NCBI GenBank assembly: GCA_017524805.1
Contig: JAFXUX010000010.1
Coordinates: forward strand, 1-37,011
Length of the DNA stretch: 37,011 nt
Reading direction: 5' to 3'
Origin: Candidatus Methanomethylophilaceae archaeon
Lineage (GTDB): Archaea > Thermoplasmatota > Thermoplasmata > Methanomassiliicoccales > Methanomethylophilaceae
The position numbers and the translations under genes were made by a program. Below, piece after piece: positions 1-7,729 of the stretch (position 1 is its first letter; every line of letters starts with the position of its first letter). The notes under the pieces are model-generated. The model searched no databases, had not been told where the DNA came from, and worked only from the letters and a program-made list of their open reading frames with translations.

Positions 1-1
1 C

Positions 2-787
2 AGCTCCGGCGCGACCGTCGTCATGGGGCAGGGAGGCTACGTCTACGACAGCACCTTCGACCAGAAGGTCAAGGCAGGTTACTCCTCGTTCCCGATCGAC
101 CAGATCAAGCTCCACGAGGCCAGATGGATCAACGGCATCGAGGGAATCGCGGCGACGATCACCATCGGCGCCCTCATGAACTGCTTCGACAACGAGAAGT
201 ATCAGGAGTATCTCGATTACATGGACAACATCAACGAGATTCTCAACAAAGCCACATCAACCATCCCGGCCGGAAGCGAGAAGAGCTACATCCTGCTCAC
301 TTCCCACTCCTGCAAGTCCCCCGCAGACCTCGGAATGGACACCATGTCCTCCGGCCTCGAGAACTACGCCGACGTTGCTACCGTGGTCAACCTCAAGATG
401 ACCAACGCATACCCGATCGGCGAGAGCGGATACATCACCGGCCTTTCCGTCGAGAACATCCTAAGATACAACCCCGACGTCATCTTCGTCGAGGCTGTCA
501 GCGTCAACACCTACGAAGACTACGTATCGACCGTGAACAACATCGCCAAATGGCTGACCAACGCGGGATACACAGGCAAGATAATCGGTACCTCTTTCTC
601 CGTCATGGGCGGGGCATCCAGCATCTCTCTCCTCCCGATTCTGTCCACATACGTGTACGGGACCGACGACTACAGCGAAGAGAGCGCGTGGCAGGATCTT
701 GTCTACTACTACAACAACTTCCTCGGCGGAGACTACACCGTGGAAAGCATCAAGAAGACGATCAACGCCCCGTTCATCGTCGTCTGA
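2..787 (+). CDS. ABC transporter substrate-binding protein, FecB/BtuF type (5' partial)
   Basis: The C-terminal about 261 residues of an extracytoplasmic binding protein for an iron-chelate or cobalamin-type importer; the start, and therefore any signal peptide or lipobox, lies before the window. The frame is open from base 2, so the ATG at 23 is internal. The visible part has the two-lobed class III layout: a lobe with residues such as GIEGIAATITIG, a long linking helix, then a second lobe containing VENILRYNPDVIFVEA, the usual 'which sites do I point at' segment of FecB/TroA-like proteins. It ends in TGA. Permease and ATPase genes follow on the same strand, so this is the capture component of that importer. 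The ligand (Fe chelate, cobalamin, other metal) cannot be read from the sequence; a methanogen rich in corrinoid enzymes makes a corrinoid plausible, but that is inference. Confidence 0.85.
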   Translation, partial: SSGATVVMGQGGYVYDSTFDQKVKAGYSSFPIDQIKLHEARWINGIEGIAATITIGALMNCFDNEKYQEYLDYMDNINEILNKATSTIPAGSEKSYILLTSHSCKSPADLGMDTMSSGLENYADVATVVNLKMTNAYPIGESGYITGLSVENILRYNPDVIFVEAVSVNTYEDYVSTVNNIAKWLTNAGYTGKIIGTSFSVMGGASSISLLPILSTYVYGTDDYSEESAWQDLVYYYNNFLGGDYTVESIKKTINAPFIVV

Positions 788-794
788 ACAAAAA

Positions 795-816
795 TTGCCC
801 CTCTTCAGAGGGGCAA
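795..816 (+). other. Perfect 9-bp hairpin between binding-protein and permease genes
   Basis: TTGCCCCTC, loop TTCA, GAGGGGCAA lies just after the binding-protein stop and 18 bases before the permease ATG. It has no following T tract, so a strong terminator is unlikely. A partial terminator or an mRNA-stabilising hairpin that lets the binding protein be made in excess over the membrane parts is the usual explanation for such a stem in ABC importer operons. Confidence 0.6.
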
Positions 817-833
817 ACCTTTCATTGGGTATC

Positions 834-1979
834 ATGAGATTCATAGAAGAGATCGAAGAAGACCCGCTGATTGCGAAACCGATGTCCAGAATGGTCCGCG
901 AATGGTCCAAGACGGACGAGGATGAATCGGAGGGATACCGCAAGCACATGGCGGACTACCACCGCACCATCCGCAGGCGCCTGTTCTTCATAGTCATATG
1001 CGTGATCATAACCATAATAACGGCTGGTTACGCCATTGCCTATGGACCGCTGGACATAAGCTTCGCGGATACCTACATTACCATCTGGAACCATATCGCT
1101 GGGAACATCCAGAACACAGGATTGGATTTCATAATAGTCAATGTGAGGGCCCCAAGGATAGTCGCCGGAATATTCGGCGGAATCGGATTGGCTATCTGCG
1201 GAGCTGTGCTTCAGTCGGTCCTCCGCAACCCTCTTGCCGATTCGTATACGACGGGAGTCTCCTCGGGAGCGTCTTTCGGAGCCACTCTGGCCATAACCCT
1301 TGGGCTTTCCGTCGTCAACAGCACCCCCACGGTCATAATGGCCTTCATCTTCTCTATGCTCCCCATACTTGCGATAGTATTGCTCTCGAAACACAGATCA
1401 GCCTCATCCCCGACCGTCATGATCATGTTTGGGATAGGATTGATGTACATTTTCAACGCCTTGACGACGGTGTTCATGCTCTGGTCGTCCCCCGAAGACC
1501 TGGCCGCCATCTACCATTGGCAGGTGGGAAGCCTGGCGAAGGTGACATGGGACAACATCCCGTACATGGCCGCCATAGTGATAGTTGGAACTATAGTGAT
1601 ACAATTGCTTTCGGGGAAGCTCAATGTGCTTGCGACCGGCGATGAGAACGCCAAAGCCCTGGGAATCAACCCCCACAGGCTCAGAGTTTTCCTTCTGGCG
1701 ATCACTGGCCTTGTTTGCGCGGGAGTTGTGAGCTTCACCGGAGTCATAGGATTCGTCGGGCTGGTGACCCCCCACATCGTGAGGATATTCATCGGCGCGG
1801 ACAACAGATACCTGATTCCCGCATCGGCCCTTTTCGGAGCCATGCTCATGGTGGTCTGCGACCTTCTTGGAAGAGCCGTGCTGGACCCTGCCGTCATACC
1901 CGTTGGAGTGGTCATGGCGTTCATCGGAGGTCCGACATTCATATGGTTGCTGGTAAGGAAAGGCAACAGCGCGTGGTGA
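834..1979 (+). CDS. FecCD/BtuC-family ABC transporter permease
   Basis: A 381-residue membrane subunit of the importer. After an unusual hydrophilic N-terminal stretch of about 55 residues (acidic, then RTIRRR), the protein has the roughly ten hydrophobic segments of the FecCD family and its hallmarks: VRAPRIVAGIFGGIGLA near residue 105, an LRNPLADSYTTGVSSGASFG-type segment near 130, and FTGVIGFVGLVTPHIVRIF near 305, which contains the loop coupling to the ATPase. Upstream ATG choices would run back through the binding-protein gene, so ATG 834 is the sensible start, although its ribosome-binding site is weak. It is followed after 4 bases by the ATPase gene. It would work as a homodimer in the cytoplasmic membrane. 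Confidence 0.9.
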   Translation: MRFIEEIEEDPLIAKPMSRMVREWSKTDEDESEGYRKHMADYHRTIRRRLFFIVICVIITIITAGYAIAYGPLDISFADTYITIWNHIAGNIQNTGLDFIIVNVRAPRIVAGIFGGIGLAICGAVLQSVLRNPLADSYTTGVSSGASFGATLAITLGLSVVNSTPTVIMAFIFSMLPILAIVLLSKHRSASSPTVMIMFGIGLMYIFNALTTVFMLWSSPEDLAAIYHWQVGSLAKVTWDNIPYMAAIVIVGTIVIQLLSGKLNVLATGDENAKALGINPHRLRVFLLAITGLVCAGVVSFTGVIGFVGLVTPHIVRIFIGADNRYLIPASALFGAMLMVVCDLLGRAVLDPAVIPVGVVMAFIGGPTFIWLLVRKGNSAW

Positions 1980-1983
1980 TGTC

Positions 1984-2865
1984 ATGGGAAGCATCTCAGA
2001 TCTGAAAAAGGACATGAAAGAGGCGCTGATGGGCGATGACGATTCTGATGCCGACAACATCGGGGACGTCACGATTGAGATGAAAGACGTCACATTCGGA
2101 TACCGCTCCGGAGAGACGATCATCAGAGACATCAACCTGAAGATAGACCGCCCAGGCCTCTACTGCGTAATAGGGCCTAACGGGGTAGGAAAATCCACCC
2201 TCATCAAATGCATGAGCAAAATCGAAAACCTGACTTCCGGTGACATACTGATCAACGGACGCAGCATCAAGACAATGAGACACAAGGACGTCGCCAAATT
2301 CATTGGCTATGTGCCCGTCGTCTCCAAAGACGTCTTTTCGATGTCCGTCCTGGAGACCATCCTCATCGGATGCCAAAACCGCAGATCAGGAGATTCGGAA
2401 GAATCGAAGATGATGGCGGTTTACAAAGTGATGGTCCTGCTGAATATACAGGACCTGAGCGAGAAACTGTTCAGCGAGCTCTCTGCTGGTCAGCACCAAA
2501 AGGTCGCCATTGCGAGAGGGCTCGTCCAGAAGCCGAAAGTTCTGATCCTCGACGAGCCGACCGCCAATCTTGACGTGAAATACCAGGTCTACGTGGTCGA
2601 GCTTCTGAGGGCTCTGGCGGAGAGCGAGGGGATGATCGTGATAATGATCAGCCATGACCTGAATATCTCCGCGAAATATGCGCATGAAGTGGTGATGATG
2701 TCTCCCCCGGGAGTCATTTACAAAGTGGGAACACCCGAAGAAGTCATCACAAAAGAGAATATAGAAGAAGTCTACGGTGTGCATTGCAAAGTCATAGAGG
2801 ACGAAGGGGCCCCGGTAGTCATATTGGGCCAATCCATGATGGACGAATTCGGCAATATAGACTGA
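1984..2865 (+). CDS. FecE/BtuD-type ABC transporter ATP-binding protein
   Basis: A 293-residue ATPase of the importer. Walker A is GPNGVGKSTL at about residue 65, the signature is LSAGQHQKVAIARG (the C-loop has A in place of the usual second G), and Walker B is VLILDEPTANLD at about residue 185, followed by an H-loop in ISHDLN. Roughly 25 residues of acidic leader (DDDSDAD) precede the ATPase fold, echoing the extended N-terminus of the permease. The start has a good archaeal ribosome-binding site (GGTGAT three bases before ATG). The C-terminal 60 residues continue past the core with the HCKVIE-type tail seen in FecE proteins. It energises uptake together with the two upstream genes. Confidence 0.92.
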   Translation: MGSISDLKKDMKEALMGDDDSDADNIGDVTIEMKDVTFGYRSGETIIRDINLKIDRPGLYCVIGPNGVGKSTLIKCMSKIENLTSGDILINGRSIKTMRHKDVAKFIGYVPVVSKDVFSMSVLETILIGCQNRRSGDSEESKMMAVYKVMVLLNIQDLSEKLFSELSAGQHQKVAIARGLVQKPKVLILDEPTANLDVKYQVYVVELLRALAESEGMIVIMISHDLNISAKYAHEVVMMSPPGVIYKVGTPEEVITKENIEEVYGVHCKVIEDEGAPVVILGQSMMDEFGNID

Positions 2866-2880
2866 AATGGATGTGATATT

Positions 2881-4356
2881 ATAGCGAAAGAAGCAGGAAA
2901 AGAGACGCTGAAGTTCTGGGGCGAGTCCGCCAGAGGATACAAAGAAGGGGTCAAAAAAGAGCTCAAGAACAGAGAGACCAGCGATCGCTGGATCAAACTG
3001 ATCCTGGACAACGCCCCCGAAAAAGATGTATTGAAAATTCTGGACATAGGGACGGGACCCGGATTCTTCACGATAAACCTAACCAAAATGGGCCACAAGG
3101 CCATCGGAATCGATGTGACCAAAGAGATGGTCCAAGTAGCTGAGGAGAACGCTCAGGAGCAGGGCGTAGAGTGCGAGTTCCGCGTCATGAACGCCAACAG
3201 CCTCGATTTCCCCGACAACACATTCGACCTGATCATCAACAGGGTGGTCACATGGACGCTGCCCGACACGTACGAATGCTACAGGGAATGGAGAAGAGTG
3301 CTGGCGCCCAACGGCAGGATCCTCGTATTCGATGCCAACCACTACGCCAACCTCTTCGACGAAGAGAAGGCGAGAACCATGCGCTCGGCCATGCGCGAGC
3401 ACGTGAAAGCGGGATTGGAACCGTTCACAGACCATTATGACTTCCATGTACGCTGGACGTACTGGGAGAATTGCCCCATGATAGGCACGCCCAGGCCCGA
3501 ATGGGACAGAAACATGATGTTCAAGCTCAGATTCGTGGACATCATCGTGGACGACAACCTGTTCCCAGATAAGGACTACGACAGAGGCACATCCGGGCCC
3601 ATGTTCATGGTCAGAGCGGAGAAACCCAACCCAGACCAGGAGAACGAGTGCATCGTCAACGAGTACTGGAACGGCATCGCAGGAGTGGTCAGCGGCCGCG
3701 CTTCGATCATGCTTTCCAACGGAAAAGCACAGACTTGCGCGGAAGAGATCGCCAAACGCATACCGGCCGGATCGAAAGTGCTGGACCTCGGCACCGGATC
3801 CGGGAACGTGGCCATTCCTCTGTCGAAGATGGGATACTCCGTAGTCGGAGCCGACAGGGCTTTCGGCATGATAGAGATGGCCGAGATTACCGCCGAAGAA
3901 TGCGGGGCTCCCGCGGAGTTCGCCGTCGCAGACGCTTACGACCTCCCGTTCGATGACGGAAGCTTCGATGCGGTAGTCATGCGCAACGTCGTCTGGAACC
4001 TTTTCAAACCTGGGAAGGCCCTCAAAGAAGCCGCGCGCGTCCTGAAAAAGGGCGGGAAACTGATCATCCTGGACGGCAACTGGCAGGCGAACATTGCGAA
4101 ATGGAAGGGATCCGGATCCGACCCGGAAATCTTCCCCAACTATAAGAGCCGCGACCTTGGGCTGGGCGCCTACGACGTCATCGAGAAATACTATGCCAAA
4201 CTCCCGCTGAACTCAGTCAGCAGGCCGGCATGGGATAAGGATGTCTTAGGGCGCTGCATGGCCTTGGAAGAATGCTCTCCATTCGAAGACCCGATGATAA
4301 CCGACGATCTCAAACCGGTCTTGGGGAAAGGTTTCATATTGGTCTTCAAGAAATAA
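2881..4356 (+). CDS. Two-domain SAM-dependent methyltransferase linked to the importer
   Basis: About 491 residues holding two class I methyltransferase domains in tandem. Domain 1 has motif I ILDIGTGPGFF at about residue 55 and an NRVVTWTLPD motif IV/post region; domain 2 has VLDLGTGSGNVAIPL at about 300 and MRNVVWNLFKPGKALKEA. Both copies keep the glycine-rich SAM loop. Conserved methyltransferase sequence (ETLKFWGESARGY) lies upstream of the first ordinary start (TTG 3031), so the true start is near 2881. No ATG, GTG or TTG exists there; ATA 2881 sits three bases after GTGAT, exactly the spacing seen for the ATPase ATG. The gene follows the ABC genes by 15 bases and is probably co-transcribed, which suggests modification of the imported ligand or of a metallophore; the substrate is unknown. 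The stop is TAA. Confidence 0.8.
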   Translation: MAKEAGKETLKFWGESARGYKEGVKKELKNRETSDRWIKLILDNAPEKDVLKILDIGTGPGFFTINLTKMGHKAIGIDVTKEMVQVAEENAQEQGVECEFRVMNANSLDFPDNTFDLIINRVVTWTLPDTYECYREWRRVLAPNGRILVFDANHYANLFDEEKARTMRSAMREHVKAGLEPFTDHYDFHVRWTYWENCPMIGTPRPEWDRNMMFKLRFVDIIVDDNLFPDKDYDRGTSGPMFMVRAEKPNPDQENECIVNEYWNGIAGVVSGRASIMLSNGKAQTCAEEIAKRIPAGSKVLDLGTGSGNVAIPLSKMGYSVVGADRAFGMIEMAEITAEECGAPAEFAVADAYDLPFDDGSFDAVVMRNVVWNLFKPGKALKEAARVLKKGGKLIILDGNWQANIAKWKGSGSDPEIFPNYKSRDLGLGAYDVIEKYYAKLPLNSVSRPAWDKDVLGRCMALEECSPFEDPMITDDLKPVLGKGFILVFKK

Positions 4357-4358
4357 AC

Positions 4359-4382
4359 AGGTATGGGGCTCTGCCCCTGCCT
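4359..4382 (+). other. GC-rich hairpin after the methyltransferase gene
   Basis: GGGGC, loop TCT, GCCCC, extended outward by AGG/CCT after a small internal loop, starts three bases after the TAA stop. There is no long T run, so it is at best a weak terminator or processing site between the importer operon and the MATE gene. Confidence 0.45.
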
Positions 4383-4430
4383 ACCATTAAAGGGGTTGTC
4401 TGTCTGGAAGAGACTGAGCGCATAGCGCTG

Positions 4431-5855
4431 ATGGGGAAGAATCCGCCGAAGGCGATCAGGGTAATGGCTATCCCTCTGATCTTCGCCTTCCTTCTGTCGA
4501 GCGTCCAGATTTACATAGATTCGTTCTGGTGCGCCGGGCTCGGCCCTGACGCCAACTCCGCCATCACATTGGCTGGACCGGTATATTGGGTGCTCCTTGA
4601 CATAGGCGCCGGCCTTGGAGTGGGAGCCTCTACCGCGATATCCAGATCTCTGGGAGCTAAGGACTATGGCCGCTCCGACAGCCTCGCATCCCAGTCCCTG
4701 GTGCTTATAGCCTTGGTTTCGGTATGCCTCTCCATCCTGCTGTACGCATGCTCCCGCAGCATGATTTCGTTCATGAGCGGAGGAGAGAACGTAGACCTCA
4801 GCATGGAATACCTGATGCCTTTCCTCCTGTTCAGCCCGTTCCTGACTCTCAACGGAGTTATACTGGGGATGCTCAGGTCCGAAGGCGAGGCGAGGAAATC
4901 CTCCGGCCTCTCCATTGCTGCATCCCTGATCAACATCGTCCTCGATCCGATACTCATCTATGTCTTAGGCTTGGGGCTTCTGGGAGCGTCTCTCGCCACC
5001 GCGATTTCCTTCATCGCGACTACCGCGGTGGGTCTGTATTGGTATTCGTCAGGAAAGATGTTCATCAAACCGAAGCTCAGAGGATTCAGATTCATCAGAG
5101 AGCAGATATGGGACATCTGCAAAGTCGGCATCCCCCACTCCCTGGAACTGGCGCTGATTCCGCTAATGATGATGCCTCAGAATGCTTTGGTAGTGAAGGT
5201 CGGCGGCACGGACGGCATGATCACGTACAGCCTTCCGTATCGCTACATCACGCTGGCCATGGTCCCGGTACAAGCCATCGCGGCTTCCATGATCCCCGTG
5301 GTCTCCTACGCCATCGGAATGAGGAACAACGACAACGTCATGGCCGGGATCAGATATGCCCTCAAAGCTTCCATCATAATCTCGCTGGCGCTGACCGTGG
5401 TGCTCATCGTTCTGGCGGAACCGTTCTCGTACGCATTCACCTATTCCGATGATATGGCCAGATTCAGATCGGAGATAGCTATGGTCATCAGGATTTATGC
5501 CCTAGCCTTGCTTTCCATTTGCCTGACGCATCTTTGCTCTTCGATCCTTCAGGCACTGTGCTTCTCGCAGCTGGCCACCATCACCATGTTCATACGCGAG
5601 ATCCTGTTCATCCTGTTCTACTACGTATCCACATTCTTCAGCATGACCGCTATCTATTGGTCTTTGGATGCCGCCGAATATTTGGGCCTGGCGATGATGC
5701 TGCTCTGCGTCTGGTATGCCCTGAAGAAAAAATACCCCGATGATCGGCTGTTCGGAAAGCCGAGGCCGGCTGGCGCGCGACGAATGGGGATTGTGAGATG
5801 GTCCGGCATAAACTGTGTTATAATGCCATTGCGCTTCGATCTGAGAAGCTGTTAA
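4431..5855 (+). CDS. MATE family multidrug/toxic compound exporter
   Basis: From ATG 4431 this gives 474 residues with about 12 hydrophobic segments in two halves, the size and layout of MATE cation-driven exporters. Recognisable pieces are PPKAIRVMAIPLIFAFLL at the start of helix 1, AGLGPDANSAITLAGPVYW, GAGLGVGASTAISRSLGAKD at about residue 60, and the equivalent second-half helices. The family pattern ERIxLMG-PxKAI continues upstream of ATG 4431 in the same open frame (codons EETERIAL), so translation may begin at CTG 4404, eight bases after GGGG; neither choice has a strong ribosome-binding site. The last 30 residues after KKKYPDDR are not typical of the family. It exports cationic drugs, bile-type compounds or metabolites; the substrate cannot be assigned. 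Confidence 0.85.
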   Translation: MGKNPPKAIRVMAIPLIFAFLLSSVQIYIDSFWCAGLGPDANSAITLAGPVYWVLLDIGAGLGVGASTAISRSLGAKDYGRSDSLASQSLVLIALVSVCLSILLYACSRSMISFMSGGENVDLSMEYLMPFLLFSPFLTLNGVILGMLRSEGEARKSSGLSIAASLINIVLDPILIYVLGLGLLGASLATAISFIATTAVGLYWYSSGKMFIKPKLRGFRFIREQIWDICKVGIPHSLELALIPLMMMPQNALVVKVGGTDGMITYSLPYRYITLAMVPVQAIAASMIPVVSYAIGMRNNDNVMAGIRYALKASIIISLALTVVLIVLAEPFSYAFTYSDDMARFRSEIAMVIRIYALALLSICLTHLCSSILQALCFSQLATITMFIREILFILFYYVSTFFSMTAIYWSLDAAEYLGLAMMLLCVWYALKKKYPDDRLFGKPRPAGARRMGIVRWSGINCVIMPLRFDLRSC

Positions 5856-5971
5856 CTAATACATCACTATTCTAAGCTCAAGGTGGGTCACCTACGAACC
5901 GCAAAAACGCCAAAAGAAGCCTCAATAAAAAGCTGGACCGTGCCGCGATAGCGCTCGGAGGGTTCGAAACC

Positions 5972-7012
5972 GTGAACCATCAATCCGACAGGAGAGATGC
6001 CGCTGCGGTGCGCATGCTTCCATGGCTGATCGTGGCTTGCTTGGTGGCGACATTCGCGCTGACGATCTTCAGGCAGAACTATGATTTCTGGATGTTCATA
6101 AACCGCCTCTGCACCATTTTCGCCATAGGTTTCGCTGTCTTAGGGGCCTGGGCAGTGCCCTATCTGAACAAAGGGCCATTCCCATTATGGCTGCTGACCG
6201 GCGTGTTCGTGATAGCGCTGGTGGTCGCATGGGCTTTGTTCACAGGTTCCGACGACGTCCTATATTTGGGAGGATTGGATGCCTATCAGACCTACGGATC
6301 CGAATACCTGACGGTTTTCCGCGCCCTCGATCTCATACTGACCCTGTTCATTATGGTGATGGCTCCGATAGGCATCCTGACCACCATATCTGCGATGCTC
6401 AGGAAATACATCCCCAGATTGCTTCTTTCCGTAGAGAGAGGAACGGATAAGGGAAAGAATCCCGCCGCGAAATTCTTCGGAGTGCCCGACGTGCTGGACA
6501 TCGAAGAGGTAGAGGTCGATCCTGAAGACGAGGGCAACGCGGTCGATCTGGATTCGTTCATCTGGCTGGGGACTTACACGTTCTCGCTGGGGATTCTGGT
6601 ATGCTCGATGCTGTTTCTCAACCCCATCATACTTGAGACGGTATCGAAAGACATCATAATCAGGGCCATGATCACCTTGACGCTGTTCCTCCCCGCCCTC
6701 GTGACCCCGTGGCTCTGCATCAAGAGCGTCGGCGCGAAAGCAATATCGGTGGCGCCCAGACCATATTATCTGTGGAAAGGCGCAAGGAAAAAGCTGTTCC
6801 TAGGGTTCGTAACATTGGGTCTGTTTTTCTTCAGCTTCCTGATATCCGTATACTATGGCAACACCGTCTGGACCATAGTAAGCTATTATCTGGAATATCT
6901 GATTCCAGCGGCCGCCATAACGTTCGTGACCTCGCTGGTCTATGCGAACTACTTCTCCAAGACTCTCAGAGATGGCGTCTGCGAAGATTTCCTCTATAAG
7001 AAAAGGCTCTGA
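5972..7012 (+). CDS. Polytopic membrane protein of unknown function
   Basis: 346 residues from GTG 5972, which has a GGAGGG ribosome-binding site nine bases upstream. About eight hydrophobic segments are visible: near residues 13-30, 38-60, 68-87, 108-135, 190-215, 225-248, 270-290 and 300-325. A charged cytoplasmic-looking loop with IEEVEVDPEDEG lies in the middle. I do not recognise a family. The same frame stays open upstream to a TAA at 5873 and reads like protein (codons NRKNAKRSLNKKLDRAA), with GGTG just before ACG 5894, so a 372-residue form starting at ACG is possible. It stands alone; no neighbour indicates its role. Confidence 0.7.
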   Translation: MNHQSDRRDAAAVRMLPWLIVACLVATFALTIFRQNYDFWMFINRLCTIFAIGFAVLGAWAVPYLNKGPFPLWLLTGVFVIALVVAWALFTGSDDVLYLGGLDAYQTYGSEYLTVFRALDLILTLFIMVMAPIGILTTISAMLRKYIPRLLLSVERGTDKGKNPAAKFFGVPDVLDIEEVEVDPEDEGNAVDLDSFIWLGTYTFSLGILVCSMLFLNPIILETVSKDIIIRAMITLTLFLPALVTPWLCIKSVGAKAISVAPRPYYLWKGARKKLFLGFVTLGLFFFSFLISVYYGNTVWTIVSYYLEYLIPAAAITFVTSLVYANYFSKTLRDGVCEDFLYKKRL

Positions 7013-7124
7013 GGTCCGGCGCCGATTGCGCTTCCTGTCCGCTTTCAATCTGGACAAGTCGTGAATCACAACGAAACATAGATAGTTTATCGCAAAAAAA
7101 TCGTTTTGGCGCCGTTTTTGGATA

Positions 7125-7136
7125 AGTATTTTAATC
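7125..7136 (+). promoter_or_regulatory. TATA box for the first XRE-cupin/acyl-CoA synthetase operon
   Basis: AGTATTTTAATC lies about 38 bases before ATG 7168, giving a predicted transcript start near 7157 and a leader of about 11 bases holding GAGGTTA as ribosome-binding site. The preceding A/T-rich stretch (7065-7110) has no other clear site. Confidence 0.5.
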
Positions 7137-7167
7137 ATCCTCACATCAGCCAATCTGAGGTTACCAA

Positions 7168-7719
7168 ATGGCCGAAAACAAGCTTGGTAAGAGAGTAAGC
7201 AAGTACAGGGAACAGCTCGAACTGTCGCAGGAACAGCTCGCAATCAACTCTGGACTTGATCTCGCTCTAATCAAGGACATAGAGGAGGGACGCACGTACC
7301 CGCCGGTCGGCCAGCTCATCAAGATCTCCCGCGCTCTGGGCCAAAGGCTCGGCACATTCATGGACGACCAGTTCCAACCGGACCCCATAGTCGTGAGGAA
7401 ATCCGGCAGAGAATCCGAGGCATCCTCCAGAAGCGATTTCGGGGATTACCAGTATTTCCCGCTGGGAAAGGGGAAGACCGACAGGCATATGGAGCCCCTC
7501 TTCATAAAAATGGAAGAGGAGAAGATCCAGGAGATGTCCATCCACGAAGGCGAAGAATTCATAATCGTCGTCTCCGGCAAGGTGCTTCTGAGATACGGCA
7601 AGGAAGAGAGGATCCTCGAGGAGGGCGACAGCGCCTATTACAACTCGGTGGTCCCCCACTACGTCGGCTGCATCGGCGGGCCCGCGTCCATATATGCGGT
7701 CCTGTACACGCCCATATGA
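7168..7719 (+). CDS. XRE-family regulator with C-terminal cupin sensor domain
   Basis: A 183-residue transcription regulator. Residues about 6-62 form an XRE-type helix-turn-helix (KYREQLELSQEQLAINSG, then LALIKDIEEGRTYPPV). Residues about 110-180 form a cupin_2 barrel with HEGEEFIIVVSGKVLLRYG and EEGDSAYYNSVVPHYV, whose His and Glu could bind a metal or small ligand. This MerR-free XRE-cupin design senses a metabolite and controls the adjacent gene. The acyl-CoA synthetase starts 10 bases after its TGA, so the pair is one operon; the same pairing recurs at 15388-13158 on the other strand, which supports control of acid activation, with an acyl-CoA or free acid as effector (inference). Confidence 0.88.
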   Translation: MAENKLGKRVSKYREQLELSQEQLAINSGLDLALIKDIEEGRTYPPVGQLIKISRALGQRLGTFMDDQFQPDPIVVRKSGRESEASSRSDFGDYQYFPLGKGKTDRHMEPLFIKMEEEKIQEMSIHEGEEFIIVVSGKVLLRYGKEERILEEGDSAYYNSVVPHYVGCIGGPASIYAVLYTPI

Positions 7720-7729
7720 GGCGATATCC

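Noticed and set aside
461-949. Minus-strand frame opposite the binding protein
   Set aside because: Shadow of a clear ABC binding-protein frame; no independent support.
5958-5975. GGTTCGAAACC resembling a tRNA T-arm
   Set aside because: No acceptor stem, anticodon arm or D-arm can be folded around it; the surrounding sequence reads as protein or ribosome-binding site.
7168-7719. XRE-cupin gene as a toxin-antitoxin component
   Set aside because: The cupin sensor and the ligase partner, repeated at a second locus, fit metabolic regulation; no toxin-like gene is adjacent.
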